Assembly: GCF_001039355.2 (NCBI RefSeq) | Contig: NW_019773665.1 | Span: 1-59,507 of the forward strand | Length of the DNA stretch: 59,507 nt | Source of the DNA: Lingula anatina | Lineage: Eukaryota > Brachiopoda > Lingulata > Lingulida > Lingulidae | Reading direction: 5' to 3' | In this document: positions 11,201 to 22,950 of the stretch, in pieces | Position numbering within the stretch: the first letter of the stretch is position 1 | Layout: every line of letters starts with the position of its first letter | Notes under the pieces: generated by a model | Seen by the model: only the letters and a program-made list of their open reading frames with translations | Database searches by the model: none | Told to the model about the DNA's origin: nothing | Made by a program: the position numbers and the translations under genes

Positions 11201-11763
11201 TGTACAGCTGGCTCCCTTGTCCTTGACCAGCTTACAGATGTTCTTATACTGGTTCTCTCCCCATTTGGCAGCCTCATTCAGTAATAAGGTTTTCCCTGAA
11301 AGATAAAAATCATACAGTCAAGTTTAATCTGTTGGAAAGTTATGTACAAGAGGTGAAAAACATGCATTTGCTGAGGTTCACTTTTCTTGTAAGTGGAACA
11401 AAAAATCACTTAAAATCTTTTAATAAACTGGACTCAAGCTTGTTAATGGACACTTTCACACATTTCTTTAAAATTGACATATTTTGTCTTGGAATGAAAC
11501 TAATTTCAATTGCAAATTAACCCAAAACTACAATAATGATTGTTAAAGAATTTTCTTCCAGAGAAACTTTCTACTCATTTCTAAACCAGGATAAATCATT
11601 ATCAAAATTTGGCAAACATTTAATGCTCCAATGAACCTGGAACTAATATTGAATACATCTCACCCCCTTCATCCTTGAAATCTATGTCAATCCCTGGAAG
11701 ATCCAGTAAAATCTCAGATAATCCTCGATGACCCTTCAAGTAAGCCACTCCTAAAGGTGTCAA
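8201..11763 (-). CDS. Ankyrin-repeat protein, eight internal exons (partial)
   Basis: Exons: 11763-11664, 11295-11174, 11017-10973, 10691-10527, 9937-9761, 9562-9458, 8997-8850 and 8394-8201. All join in phase to give 352 codons without a stop. Ankyrin-type units are visible: TPLGVAYLKGHRGLSEILLD, VVELLLENGCEVNAENDKTT, LFGENILHMIAEH and ANITPLMAAG. The last exons (ELIEGIWVTGRAFIKKLIDV, and LEMILKYNPTIDLPT followed by TALMVSVIN) look like further degenerate units. Neither end is seen. No start exon is recognised above 11763, and below 8201 the next sequence is the retroelement, so the rest either lies beyond the left edge (about 8 kb of intron) or was lost. Spacing of repeats recalls the ankyrin arms of tankyrase-like or PME-5-like PARPs, but no PARP domain is in view, so no symbol is given. 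Confidence 0.75.
10114..10275 (+). mobile_element. Short non-autonomous DNA element (MITE), copy 1
   Basis: It starts CAGGGGCAGATTTAGG and ends CTCTGGATCTGCCCCTG, so its ends are inverted repeats. It is about 162 bp, lies in an intron of the ankyrin gene, and has a close relative in opposite orientation at 57645-57792. CAGGGG ends suggest a hAT-related MITE; no clear 8-bp target duplication is seen. Confidence 0.8.
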
Positions 11764-12812
11764 CTGCAAATATAATATATACTTATTTTAATAAACTTAA
11801 AAAATTAATCCAATTGTTGGAGTAAATTCTTATTTTCTTCATAAATATTGTTACTATCAGTGATAACAGTAGTCAATTCATGTGTGNCCATTTTTATACG
11901 ATCAACTAAGAAAATTGATCAGATGGGAAAAATATCAATACAACAGTGTTAAATGTCCAATTTCCTCCATTTTGAGATTCTGAACATAGTGAATGATTGA
12001 ATCTGACAAACTGCAATGATATGAGTTTATTTCCATTTTTGACACTTTATTACACAATACACGATAACAAGTTAACCATCATTTTTACATAATCAACTAA
12101 CAATGTTGTAAAGATGCAGGAAATGTCAAAAAAACACTTTTACGTATCTTATTACTTAAATAATAAGGCTATTAACATGCCTAAGAATTAAATCTGAGAA
12201 AATGTGAAAAAACAGCATAACTTCTAAAATAATGCCCCGATTATGCTGATTTTCGAACTTGAACTGCGTTTTATGAATATTCATCAGCTCTGTAAATATA
12301 AAGCCAAAAAGTAAAACTGCCTTCCACTTCCACTATCTGTTTTTCTTATATTGTGTTTACAGTGTTGCATATATGCTGAACAATGAAAAAACCGCATAAC
12401 TACTAAAATAGTGGCCCGATCATGCTTATTTTCGAACTTGACCTGCGTTTTAGTAAGATTGATTACTCCTGTGAGTTTCATGACAACAGGCCTAACGGTT
12501 TTCCTTAAAATGTGTTTACAAGGTTGCATATATGCTGAAAAGTGAAAAAACAGCATAACTTCTACAATAATGGCCCGATCATGCTGATTTTCGAACTTGA
12601 CCTGCCTTTTATGAATATTCATCAGCTCTGTAAATATAAAGCCAAAAAGTAAAACTGCCTTCCACTTATCGTGTTTACAAGGAAAGTGCACGGCGACGGC
12701 ATCGGCATCGGCATCGGCGACGACAGACGCAGGTGATGGCAATATGTACAGACACATCTGTGTCTGTACATAATGAAGATATTTGGTAATTAGATATTAA
12801 AAAAGGAATGCA
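11764..12812. repeat. Interspersed repeat region with ~340-bp spaced copies and a hairpin end
   Basis: A module beginning CAGCATAACTTCTA and continuing through a TTTTCGAACTTGA core occurs at about 12204-12323, 12385-12470 and 12543-12668. The first and third are nearly identical over about 120 bp. It is followed by GGCATC repeats (about 12692-12720) and a perfect 12-bp inverted repeat with a 2-nt loop at 12745-12770 (TGTACAGACACA). From memory, repeats of this type are very common in bivalve genomes. 11764-12180 holds nothing recognisable except a single unresolved base (n) near 11887. Confidence 0.7.
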
Positions 12813-14186
12813 TCAAGGACCAAATTGGTCAGCGAATAAATTTTTTAAAAAGTTTACCAGGGTGTAGACTATTGAGAATTTATGTTCTTTGCAAGCATAC
12901 GTGATCAACCAACCTTTGTTAAGCCTGCAGTTGCCAATGCATCTTTTTTTCTCGAATGATCGACCGTGACAAAATAACCCCCCGTTCTGCGGTGAAGGAT
13001 CGGCACAGGAGCGGTTCCTGCTCCTTTTTCCGGGACCACAATTGTTGCTGCATCTGTTCCAGCGGGACCACACTGCCCAACCGCCGTCAACTATGAATAC
13101 AATAAATATAAAGCTGTACATTTGTTCTGTATAAATACTTGGTCTGATTCTTTTGATAATTTTTTGTAGATATCAATAATAACTAGAATTTTTTACCGTA
13201 ACGCACCGAAAAACTGTTCTATCACGATTTATCCTAAACAATTTACAGCAAGACCTATCTTGCTTTAGGAAGTAACTGATATCAATTTACATCGAAATTC
13301 AACACCAACCTGGACAAGACTTTGGGGACTTTTTAAAGGTACACTGGTATATATTCCAAAAACGAAGCTAAAAAAGCAAAAGGAAACAAGAAACAGATTA
13401 ATGAACATATTGTATAGTGCACCTTTTCTGACATAACAGCAGCAAGAATGATAGTACCTACGACATTATGTACAAAAATGTGAATTGCGATGTGTTTGGG
13501 TTTAACTTTCATTCTGTACCCCTGTGGGACTTGGAAGTAAAACCTAAATTATTTAGAAATATTTAGTTACATATTTAATATGTGATTAAATATTTTTTAA
13601 AAGCGATCGATTATATCTCATTTGGTTTCTACCTATGGTTAGTAGAGGTTGTAGAACATCTACAAAACGAATTTTTAATTTATCTTGGCTTTACATCAAA
13701 CATTCCAGTACCGTACCTTAACAATGTCTTCGACATTGTCTCTCTTCCAATGTAAAGTGGCGTTTTTACCGATAAGTATATCTGGTTTGCACATTTTCTT
13801 TTTATCAAGGCACAGTTTTCTAAACTTCACTCTGTCTGCCGGCTTCAAACTTAATAGAGCAGAGGCCATATGACCGAGCTTTTTTCGAGAATTCTTCGAC
13901 TTTTGCTTGGTAGAAGCTACGACAGAATGATACACTGTCTATTATTGACGATTTACAAATATGCCTACTTTAGTCTTGTTATAAAAATAGAATTTCAAAG
14001 ATGTATATAAGTAATCAAAAACTTACATAGTTAAAAATAAGTTTAGTACAAAAACATTTTACTGTATAACTGTAAACAGCTAGCATCTTTACAGAAAGAC
14101 GACTTACGTAGTTTGGCTCCTGAGGAAAGACACACGAAAATGGTCCCCCATATCAAGAGGAAAAGAAAGCGATGTTTTAGGTCCAT
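12813..14186 (-). CDS. Secreted protein with a thrombospondin type-1 domain
   Basis: Exons: 14186-14108, 13916-13717, 13367-13310, then 13090 to a stop at 12813, all in phase (about 204 aa). Residues 1-24 are a signal peptide (hydrophobic FLFLLIWGTIFVCLSSG). Next comes a basic stretch with KLGHMASALLSLKPADRV, then a Cys-containing linker. The fourth exon has a clear TSP1 domain: GGWAVWSRW, CSNNCGPGKRSRNRSC, NGGLFC and KRC. An alternative donor at 12914/12913 (CAAAG/GTTGGT) would skip the last 33 codons and continue to an unseen exon. The TSP1 resembles those of UNC5 and similar guidance or matrix proteins, but no Ig domain is seen. A membrane segment is absent from what can be read. It likely acts outside the cell; the ligand is unknown. 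Confidence 0.7.
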
Positions 14187-15194
14187 TGTACCATAGCTAC
14201 TGCTTTAAAAATCTGTAGAAATTAAGCAAATAGGACAAAATTAAAACTACAAAACAAACTTTCGTTTAGTCTTTTCAGATACGCCTAGAAGCAGAATTTT
14301 GAATCTGTTGGTTACGTCGTCCATATTGAATACATAAAAATGGCGGTTCAAAAAAAAAAGCTACGTCACATCAAGCACTAACGACGCTACGTCAGCTGCT
14401 ATCACGCACTTTGACGTCAACGTCGTCATCTTCTCCCGCGACTTCTGCAAGTATTTTGTTGTATCTGTAAGCTACTGATGCTGAATCACCTGTTAAAAAA
14501 TCGACAAAACCGTCGATTTTTGTAGGGTTATTCAGGCTACACATTTAATACATGAATTTATTTTGTCAAAATAGTATCTGGTACCGTATTTGTTCTGAAA
14601 GAAGCGCCATCTGAAAATATCCTATCAGAGAATATATAGGCCTAGAGACCGTATATAGAGTCTATGTCGATGACGCGGGCATTAGTGAGTCATTAGCGAT
14701 TTCTTTTAAACAGACCGGCGACATAGTACGATAGCATCCACGACATATTGAACCTGGGGAATTCCAGTCCGATTCCTTGTACAAGCTGCTTTTATTATAC
14801 TGATTCTGTTTAGAATTCAGTACGTTTTGCTTGGGTATCCAGTAAAGAAAGAATGCATTATATAATCGCCTTAAACAAACCAGTATAAATATAAATAGGC
14901 CTACTAATGTTCATCTTGTACAAAATCCTTTATGTACCTTTGACATTAAAATTCATGATCTTCGTCTATTCTCAAAGGTGAATTAAAAAGATGCTTTCCA
15001 ACACCATGGGTTCCAGAATTGACTGGAAAACCGCCTCTACAGTACGGATCGAGTCTCTACAATTCATCAAAGCATGCAGGAAAGAGCGTGGTAGGTACAT
15101 AGAGGAAGCCACCATATCAAAGCTCTGAAATTTGGGGTGCTTTGAACTGGAGACAGCCACGCAGTATGCTATTCCAAAAGTCAAAAACGTTTCA
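14187..15194. other. Intergenic region, nothing recognised
   Basis: This lies between the 5' end of the TSP1 gene and the 3' end of NUBP2. The stretch at 14280-14460 is richer in CpG and holds repeated ACGTCA/TACGTCA-type motifs, which could be CRE-like sites for the TSP1 gene. No coding region is supported. Confidence 0.4.
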
Positions 15195-18150
15195 TTATGA
15201 ATGTTTGTCATTAGTCTGTGTCAGTATCATTTCTGCAATGCCCATGACAGCCTGCCGCGTTCCTGAGGTTTGAAAAGAGTTCATAAAATTTTCTCCTTCT
15301 TCCAGTGACTTGGTTAACTGTGGATCCAGTGGTATACTGCCTGAAAGTGAAAAAAATGTGATATGTCAATCAAATGAAAAGGTCTTTTTTTTTCCGGGCA
15401 ATTTTGACTATGCTCATGAAATCTGCCCAAAACCAGTTGTGGCCCATAAAAATTCACCATAGGTAATATAACTTTTGTGAAAAACAGTTTTGCCTGTGTT
15501 TAATTAAAAAATTCACAATCAAAAGAAAAAGAAAAGAACCTTCTAGTAACCTACCTAAATATGGAACATTGCACTGTTGAGCCAACTGCTCCCCTCCACC
15601 CTTAGAAAATAAGTTGGAGCAAGCCTGGAAAAAAGAAAACAATAAAAATCAAAGCCTTCAAAATGTCATAATCCATGATTTGAATAAATGTTATGTGAAC
15701 TAATAAATAATCTGTGTTCACAGATGAACACATTTTTCCTCAATCAACCGAAAGGAATTTAACAAGTGTCATTCTATGGAGTAAATGATATACATGCATG
15801 TACATACTGTGCAATGAGGGCAGACAAATCCACTCATGTTTTCTACAACTCCTAATATCCTGATCCCTGTCTTTCTACAGAATGTAATTTCTCTCCTCAC
15901 ATCAGCAACTGCTACTGCCTGGAAAATGGGATGAAAATATCCTGAATGAAAATAACTTAGATTAAAGCAAGAAGGTTATCACAAGCAGAGTTTTAGAAAA
16001 AAATGAAACTATTCATATTGCAATTTGAGACAAACATGTTCAATATATAATTAAATATATATTATGTGACATATTCTAAGTACAAATGCCAGGCAATCAC
16101 ACATAAACATTTGACAACAGTGGTGATTATGTACAGCAACAAATGTTCAGTCAAAAAAATGCGTGTAAACACACACACACACACCTGTGGTGTAGTGACT
16201 AATACAGCTCCATCAGGTTTATATTTCTTCAGGTTCTCTACAGTACTGATATGTTCATCTGATGTCCCTGGTGGATTGTCTATCAGGAGGTAGTCTAACT
16301 CCTGCCAGTACACATCTGACAGAAACTGCTTGATCATTGCTAGGGGGAAATAAAATACCTATAGTTAAACATAATGAGAAGTGTAGAAAATTCCCCACAC
16401 CTACTAGTAGTGATATGTATTGCTAGTTTCTTTCACAAATGACTTGAAGATAATCTATTATCTATTGGTACAAGATATTTCTTTCATGAAATCTAACATT
16501 CATGTAAAGTCAGGGATTGAAAGTGATGATGTTCTTCAAAAAGAGGCAAGTGTAGTCAAATCATCATAAATTTAGTTTAGCAGGCAACTTTGTGCCAGAA
16601 TTTCACATTTATTTGTACCCTACTTGTGGCAAATACCAGTTTGTTGTGTTCTCATTTATTGAATTTGAATTGTCATCATAATTCTTATCTTATGTGACAA
16701 GCTGACTTCTGAATAGGTCTTCAGTTACAAAGTCACTAAGGAAACCAATCTGTTTATACATGCGTTTACACACAACCCTTCGAGACAGAAGGTGAGAATA
16801 AATAATAAAAAGAACACCCTCTCTTCTTGATATCCTGGCATGTAATTACTCACCATTTTTCTTAGGACCTCTCCACACCACAGCATCATCTCTACTGGAT
16901 AACAGAAACCCTATGGACATCACAGCCAACTGCTGAGCCTGGTCTGCATACACAGGGACCCATCTAGATATAAAACCACATATTACTTCTTGATATCAGT
17001 GTTTCTTTGTTTATATATCTATTTAATTTTATTTATTAATTATCTTTATTGTGAATGTGCGATCTTTTCTTACTATTCTCAACAATATATAAAAAGACAT
17101 AAAATAGTTAATTATCATATTTAGATCCCACATCACTTACAGCACTTATATCATGACCATTTCCCCACCGTATTCTTTCACTGTGATATACCCAAAACAA
17201 CGTACCTATCAAAAACATATATTATATATATTATCTTACCCTTGGGAGCACTGATGTACATCTTTGCTTTCAACATTTAACATCTTTGGAATGCTGGGTC
17301 CACAAAGATCTACATCTAATATCCCCACCTAAAAATATTATTGAATTTTTTATATTTTCTATAATACTTATATTATTCATGGAGATAAATAAAGATTTGT
17401 TTGTTGGATAATGCCACTGGCAGATCCAGAGTTTAAATACATTGGTATAGGAGAAGAAATATTGGCCATCCCTCACATTACTTTCATTTAATCAGTCAGC
17501 GTGATCCACAGCTATATGTAACAGAATTAAATATGATACAACACACACAAAAAAATTAAGATAATACACAGCATTAAAAGCAGAAAGGAGGAGGAAGGGA
17601 AAAGGGCAAATGCACCCTGCATCAACCACCTGCCTTGTTGTTATTGGGTACTGTATATATATATATATATAAAGATCAAATGTGTAGTCATATCATTGTT
17701 TCAGTACCTTTTTCCCTGCACTATTGAGGGCTAGTGCTAGTTGTGTTGTAACTGTACTTTTTCCTACCCCTCCTTTCCCGGACAGTATAAGAATAACATG
17801 TTTAACTCCACCTAGGTTATCACTCTCTTCGGTGTCTGAAATAAAAGAAAGAAATCAACTGCTTACGATGGCAAAAAATATAATGCCACATCGTATGTTG
17901 ATCATTATATTGTTGTACTTGAAAATAATACCCCCCCCCCCAACCAAACCACCACCACCAGGAATGACTGGCATAATTCATTTACATCCAATTTTCTCCA
18001 CATATCCTTTAACATAAGCAAGACACACAAACTAAAGCCAGACAGCTAGGTGAATTATCATAGCACATTATCCCAGATCTGACCGATGAATAAAAAACTT
18101 CTATCAGCTTGATAAATGAACACATGTAACTTACCGTCCATTCTTGACAT
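15195..18150 (-). CDS. NUBP2: Cytosolic Fe-S cluster assembly factor NUBP2
   Basis: Exons: 18150-18135, 17835-17708, 17328-17240, 16963-16854, 16339-16185, 15918-15808, 15624-15555 and 15340-15195; 274 aa (the human protein is 271). It is a P-loop ATPase of the MRP/NBP35 family that, with NUBP1, scaffolds Fe-S clusters in the cytosolic assembly pathway. Visible motifs are the deviant Walker [10 protein letters not shown] in exon 2, [12 protein letters not shown] in exon 3, [10 protein letters not shown] in exon 5, and the cluster-binding Cys pair of FVCPHC at the end of exon 6. The start exon has only 16 coding bases (MSRMD). A second in-frame ATG is four codons on. The donor of exon 5 (CAG/GTGTGTGT) lies in a GT microsatellite. 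Confidence 0.95.
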
Positions 18151-18233
18151 ATATCTTCGATCACGTGACTTCCGCAATATCGGCAAACACAACAACAGTG
18201 ACAAGTTCCAGTGCGGTAAAACGTTTGCTCAGC
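18151..18233. promoter_or_regulatory. Short bidirectional promoter between NUBP2 and the MXRA7-like gene
   Basis: The two start codons are 83 bp apart in head-to-head orientation. The gap contains an E-box/CLEAR-type palindrome TCACGTGAC at 18161-18169. No TATA box is seen. Transcription start sites must overlap or lie inside the neighbouring 5' UTRs. Confidence 0.65.
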
Positions 18234-18780
18234 ATGCTTTTGGACAATATCTGGCTGCCTATCATCCCGTCTTTGTTGACGATTATTGCAGTTGTTTTAG
18301 GGGCCATATATTTGTACAAAAAAAGCGGCAGTGCATCGAGTAACCAACAGAAAACGGCAAAACCTGAAGACAAACCAAGATGTGAAGAACCAATCACTGC
18401 CAGTGAAGCCACTGACACTGCTACTGCTGGTGGAAAGTACAAAGAACAAGGTGAGAAAACGGCTGATATGCATCTCTTTGGCTTACTGTTGACTAAATAA
18501 ATGAATAACGAAACAAAAGAAGATAGAAAGTATCACTAATTTTAGTGTATCGAAAACATTTTAGGCGAGTTTATTTATTTTTATTTATTTATTAATACAT
18601 GTAGCAGTTAATAGTATTTATGATAAGATATTCCACAAATATTGAGGAACCGTAAAAAGTAAGTCGTTTTTTCGACTTTGTAAGCGTGAAGAAGAAGCAT
18701 ATCTTTCCATCGTCATTAATCATGTGCTTTTTTTTAAAATAAAGATACACCAGATAATAGCTAGCTATATATATATATAT

Positions 18781-18814
<34 letters not shown>

Positions 18815-20623
18815 TATATCAAGTATGAAACCCAAAATGTCATAAAAAATATGAAAATAAACAAATATAAACAAAAAGGAAGACAGATGACATGTTTCAA
18901 ATCTCTGAATTCAGATAGAAAAAAGTCATAATGGGTATGCATTCCATATTTTAAAAAATGTGATCATTCCCTTTCTAATAGCTTATTCTAGTGTCCAAAG
19001 ACTATAATCCTTTTCACAAAATGAAACAGGAGAATATGGCCCTTTTAAGAAATCTTTTATCAAAAAAGGCACAGGTTATAGCAACATTGTATTTATGTTA
19101 TACTATATTTGAAATTATACTCAGTATTTTGTCATTTAGTTGGCTTTAAAGACATTAATTAGACATGTCTACTTCCTTAATATGTACGTTTTGTGGATAA
19201 TTGGGTTTAGATGTATTGATAGCTATATATGTATAGCAAAGGATGTGCAAAAGGGTTGATAATAAGCTTGACAGCATGATCAGTTTCATGTCATTATTTC
19301 TCATAAATTCATTGTAAACTATGATAAGTTATCTAGAGAATACTGGTGGTGAAACAATAGAATAGACTTCATTCATAGAAAATGCTGGATGTTTGTAAAT
19401 CTCATACTAGTAACTTATAGGTACAACTTCCTGAAGACAAAGAAATAGTGTCTGATTAGTGGAAATATACTGCATGCACAGATTAGCCTTGTTGGAAAAG
19501 GAGGATACACTATTGGCTATGCCAGAGAATATTGATATTGATTTTCATCCTAGTTGTGATCATTATTAATGATATTCCTGGAAAGGGTATATAAATATTT
19601 AACCATATTCTCATTTTTGTATTATACTTCAGTTGCTTTGATGTATTATAAAAAAGGAGTACTAATATTGCTATGTGTTGTCTAGGTTAAAGAAAAAAGG
19701 CAATTTCCAATGTTATTTGTCTATAGGTTATTGGATGGTCGATGCTATGCTTTGTATTTTACAACATCCATCAGGCTGACACCCCTTTAATTGGAGAATA
19801 AATCTCTCATGTGAAATATATATGTAAGGAATCTGAAAAAATTATCATTTATACCGAAAAGATTCAATAAAAACACCAATGATGTCCATGGAATATTGAT
19901 GACTTATTGGCATGTTTTCAAAGTCCAACTTGAAAGTCTGCCTGCTATTTCAGGTGAAAAGACTGTGTGCTATTGCAGATAAGTTTTTTTTTAGCCCAAT
20001 AAAAACATTTTAACTGCACCTTGAATTTATTAACGGCATGAAAATTGATATTTCAGTAAAATATTAGTTTAGATTAGCCTCAAATGATTGATTTCTAAAG
20101 TTTGTAGCCATTTCAATGACAAAAAAAAAACTAACCTTCTTCAAATGTTTCAGATACAGGTCATCTTACAGCTGAGGATGAGGAAGAAAATGAAGGTAGT
20201 AACATAGAGGAGGCAGATGAGGACTCCAGTGGTGGTAAAGCAGCTCCTTACATGTGCCCCTTTATGGCCATAATGGCTGAACAGAAAGCCAAAGAGAAAA
20301 ACGAAGGAAAAGCCACAACAGCTGATACACCTCACCAAGAAAGCCCCCACCCAAAGGGATTGTCAGATGTTCCTTGGGCCAGACAGGATGTTTATGATCC
20401 CCTGGAATACCATGCTCACACTCAGGCAGAATTTAAAAAAGTACGTTCACGCGTTGCCAGTCGGCTGATTGCTAAGGAACTCAGTGAGGAACAACTTGAA
20501 GAGGAGAAAGAAGTCCAGGAAGTGCAGATGTCGCAGATTTTTAAACTTCTGCGAGAACATGAGGAGAAATTTGGTGTGCATTCTCTTGATGAGATGCAGC
20601 AACAAATGAAACTTTACATGTAA
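18234..20623 (+). CDS. MXRA7-like single-pass membrane protein
   Basis: Exons are 18234-18450 and 20154-20623 (228 aa). After the ATG comes a hydrophobic segment (LPIIPSLLTIIAVVLGAIYL, residues about 8-27) with a YKK stop-transfer. A Ser/Thr/Glu-rich acidic linker follows, then CPFMAIMAEQKAKEK, and a C-terminal charged helix ending SQIFKLLREHEEKFG...QMKLYM. That C-terminal block matches the ending of matrix-remodelling-associated protein 7 (EEEQ..Q..IFKLM..N.ETFG...QLRLYDM), whose molecular function is poorly known. The open frame extends upstream of the ATG but no earlier ATG exists, so 18234 is chosen. The 1.7-kb intron has nothing recognised except a TA/TAGA repeat. Confidence 0.75.
18767..18814. 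repeat. (TA)n(TAGA)n microsatellite
   Basis: About 8 TA units are followed by about 8 TAGA units in the MXRA7-like intron. Confidence 0.95.
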
Positions 20624-22950
20624 ATGGTGTCATTTTTAAACAAGTTTTATTTGGTCATCAAGTTGCAATCTCAGAATCAGTTCAGTTTATTCCTGTTCAA
20701 TACTCTTTATTTGCACTATTTAAGTAATTATAGTAATTACATATTTAAGTAATTATACAATAATTAAAAAATATTCCTTGTGTACTTTTATTACAGTATG
20801 ACAATCTTTAATTCGTCCTTGTAGTTTTTCCCTGCTGTTTAGTCTGTGGTGATAATTTTTTCTTTTAATTAAGTGAAGGGATATGTTTACAGTATCTCAT
20901 TTGAAATGCTATCAGTTTGTTGTATTTACACTGTTAAATTTTATGTGTTGTGTGCACAGACCGTGTATATTTTGCCAGTATCCAGAGTTTCAGAATTGGG
21001 TGGTCCATTTGATAAACCTTTTGTTAAAAGGGCTCTTAACTCTTTTTCATCCTGTATACAGCTTGCTTATGTAGTCAAAGTCGACTGCCAAGGTTCATTT
21101 GATTATTTCATTCCACATTTTAGGTAGTTCATTCCAGATATTCTAGACTTACCTGGAGCAATAATGTATTTGCTATGGATGAAATTTTCTTAAATTGTAA
21201 ATAATGTGACACTCAATATTCTTATTTTGGAAGTTTCAAGTGGAACTGTTTATTATTGAAAACATACAATTATCTGTCTTTTCAACAGCTATAACAATAT
21301 TTTCTTGAGCTTTTTGATCACAGTTTATAGGTCCCTTATTACTGAATGAACATATCTAACTGGCCAGACAGTTCAAACCTGTGCCGGACGCAATTGCCTT
21401 TATAAATGGAAGTGAATGGAACACAATGGATATTTGAAACTTGGGGTGTTGTGGATATATAATTCAGATATATTTTGTCGTGTAATCTTACGTTGCTAGT
21501 AAACATGTTTTAAATGTAAGTGTTAAAGGTGCTAATTTAGTTGTATCATGTATCTCAATGCTTGATTTTCATCTCCTCAATGTTGAAGGTGCTAAATGGT
21601 TTAGCATTAAACTATATTGACAAAGAACACTTGACAATGCTTTGTCCAAATGCAATTTTAAAGCAAGTCCCAACCTTTCCATGAAAAAGAGATCAGCAGT
21701 TTCTCTGTATTGAATACACTTTGACTATACATGATATCAACCACAGCTGTATTCCATTTTTTTTTTTTACTTTTGGCCCTGTGCTCTGAATCTTTTCTTC
21801 CACTCATACAATTGACTTGGTAATAAATAGTGAGAAAGCTTCATGTGCCTCAAAACACACACTGAATGTTATTTAAATATCAGTTTTTTGCTCAAACCTT
21901 CTTTTTGATATGTACAAGAATCAGTCAAAGTAAACTCTTTTCTGTATATGAACTTTGTTTATTTGCTCATTTAGGTGTAAAAGAAGGCAACATGGAATGG
22001 CTGTAGCTATTATGCTTATAACTGGAAAGGAATATAAAAAATACAAGATCAATGAATTGTTTTTCTGAATAAACTTTAGCCGTAAACTAATAATTTTTGG
22101 TTAAACTACCTACTGTCTTTTTGGAAAAAAGTCCCCTTACATTATTGGTACTAGTGTCAACAATATTAAAGTTAGGTGAAAGAACCAAGGAATAAACTTA
22201 AAATCTCCAGTAAGAAAATGAGGAAACTGATATTGCTAGGTGCGCTGTGATGAAAACTTTTTTTATCAGTTTGGTAAATTTCATTCACAAAAATGCAAAT
22301 ATTGTCAGACTTAAAAATAAATATTTGAAAGCTGTAAGCAACAAAATATAATGCAAGTTGTTTTGTAGAGTGCAGGAGTATGCAAGCTGTTATTTTATGA
22401 TATATTTGCTTGAAGCTTTTTGCATGTAATTCTCTACATGCTGTTTATATACTGTTTGACTCCAATTTTTATACATTTAGCAAATGCTTATCTATTCCAA
22501 GTTGGCAAAGTTTAAAGCCACATAATCTGCAGCTTTTTTAGATACTCATTAATACAGCCATGAGAATGATGGTTGAATCCAGAATGTTCAACACTGCTCT
22601 TTTAACTCTACAACATTGATTACAAGAAGTACTGATATGGGCAAAAGCTATACTCTGACAAACTTGAGGTACTTCTTGAGTATCTTACAATGATTTTTGA
22701 AATGGCATTTCCATCAACAAAAAGTGTGTATGTGAATTCAATGAATTTTCAGAATAAATGCATATGGGACAAAACCTGGCGTTTTCAATCTTTGTAACAA
22801 GGTCACAAAAGAAAAAAACTTCTGCAGATGCCTTCTCTTTGAATGTTATTGGTCTTGTTTTTCTTAAAGAACATTGGTTGATCCAACACATGCTGTGGAT
22901 GCAAGTTTTTACTGGTACACTAAATTTTGAATGGTGTGGAAAGTAGTTTC
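20624..22950. other. Convergent 3' region between the MXRA7-like and channel genes
   Basis: About 2.3 kb without supported coding sequence. It probably contains the MXRA7-like 3' UTR (an AATAAA hexamer occurs near 22070) and the channel gene 3' UTR. No element ends or RNA genes were recognised. Confidence 0.5.

Noticed and set aside
12284-12757. 157-aa minus-strand open frame with an internal repeat
   Set aside because: It follows the repeated modules and GGCATC tract; the repeat in the protein is the DNA repeat, and there is no conserved motif.
8201-14186. One gene joining the TSP1 exons to the ankyrin exons
   Set aside because: The TSP1 exon ends in phase 1 (or at a stop) while the first ankyrin exon starts in phase 0, and a signal peptide plus TSP1 with no membrane span before ankyrin repeats would be implausible. 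An unseen intervening exon cannot be excluded.
18144-18233. MXRA7-like start at 18144
   Set aside because: The codon there is TTG, not ATG; the first ATG in frame is 18234, directly before the membrane segment.
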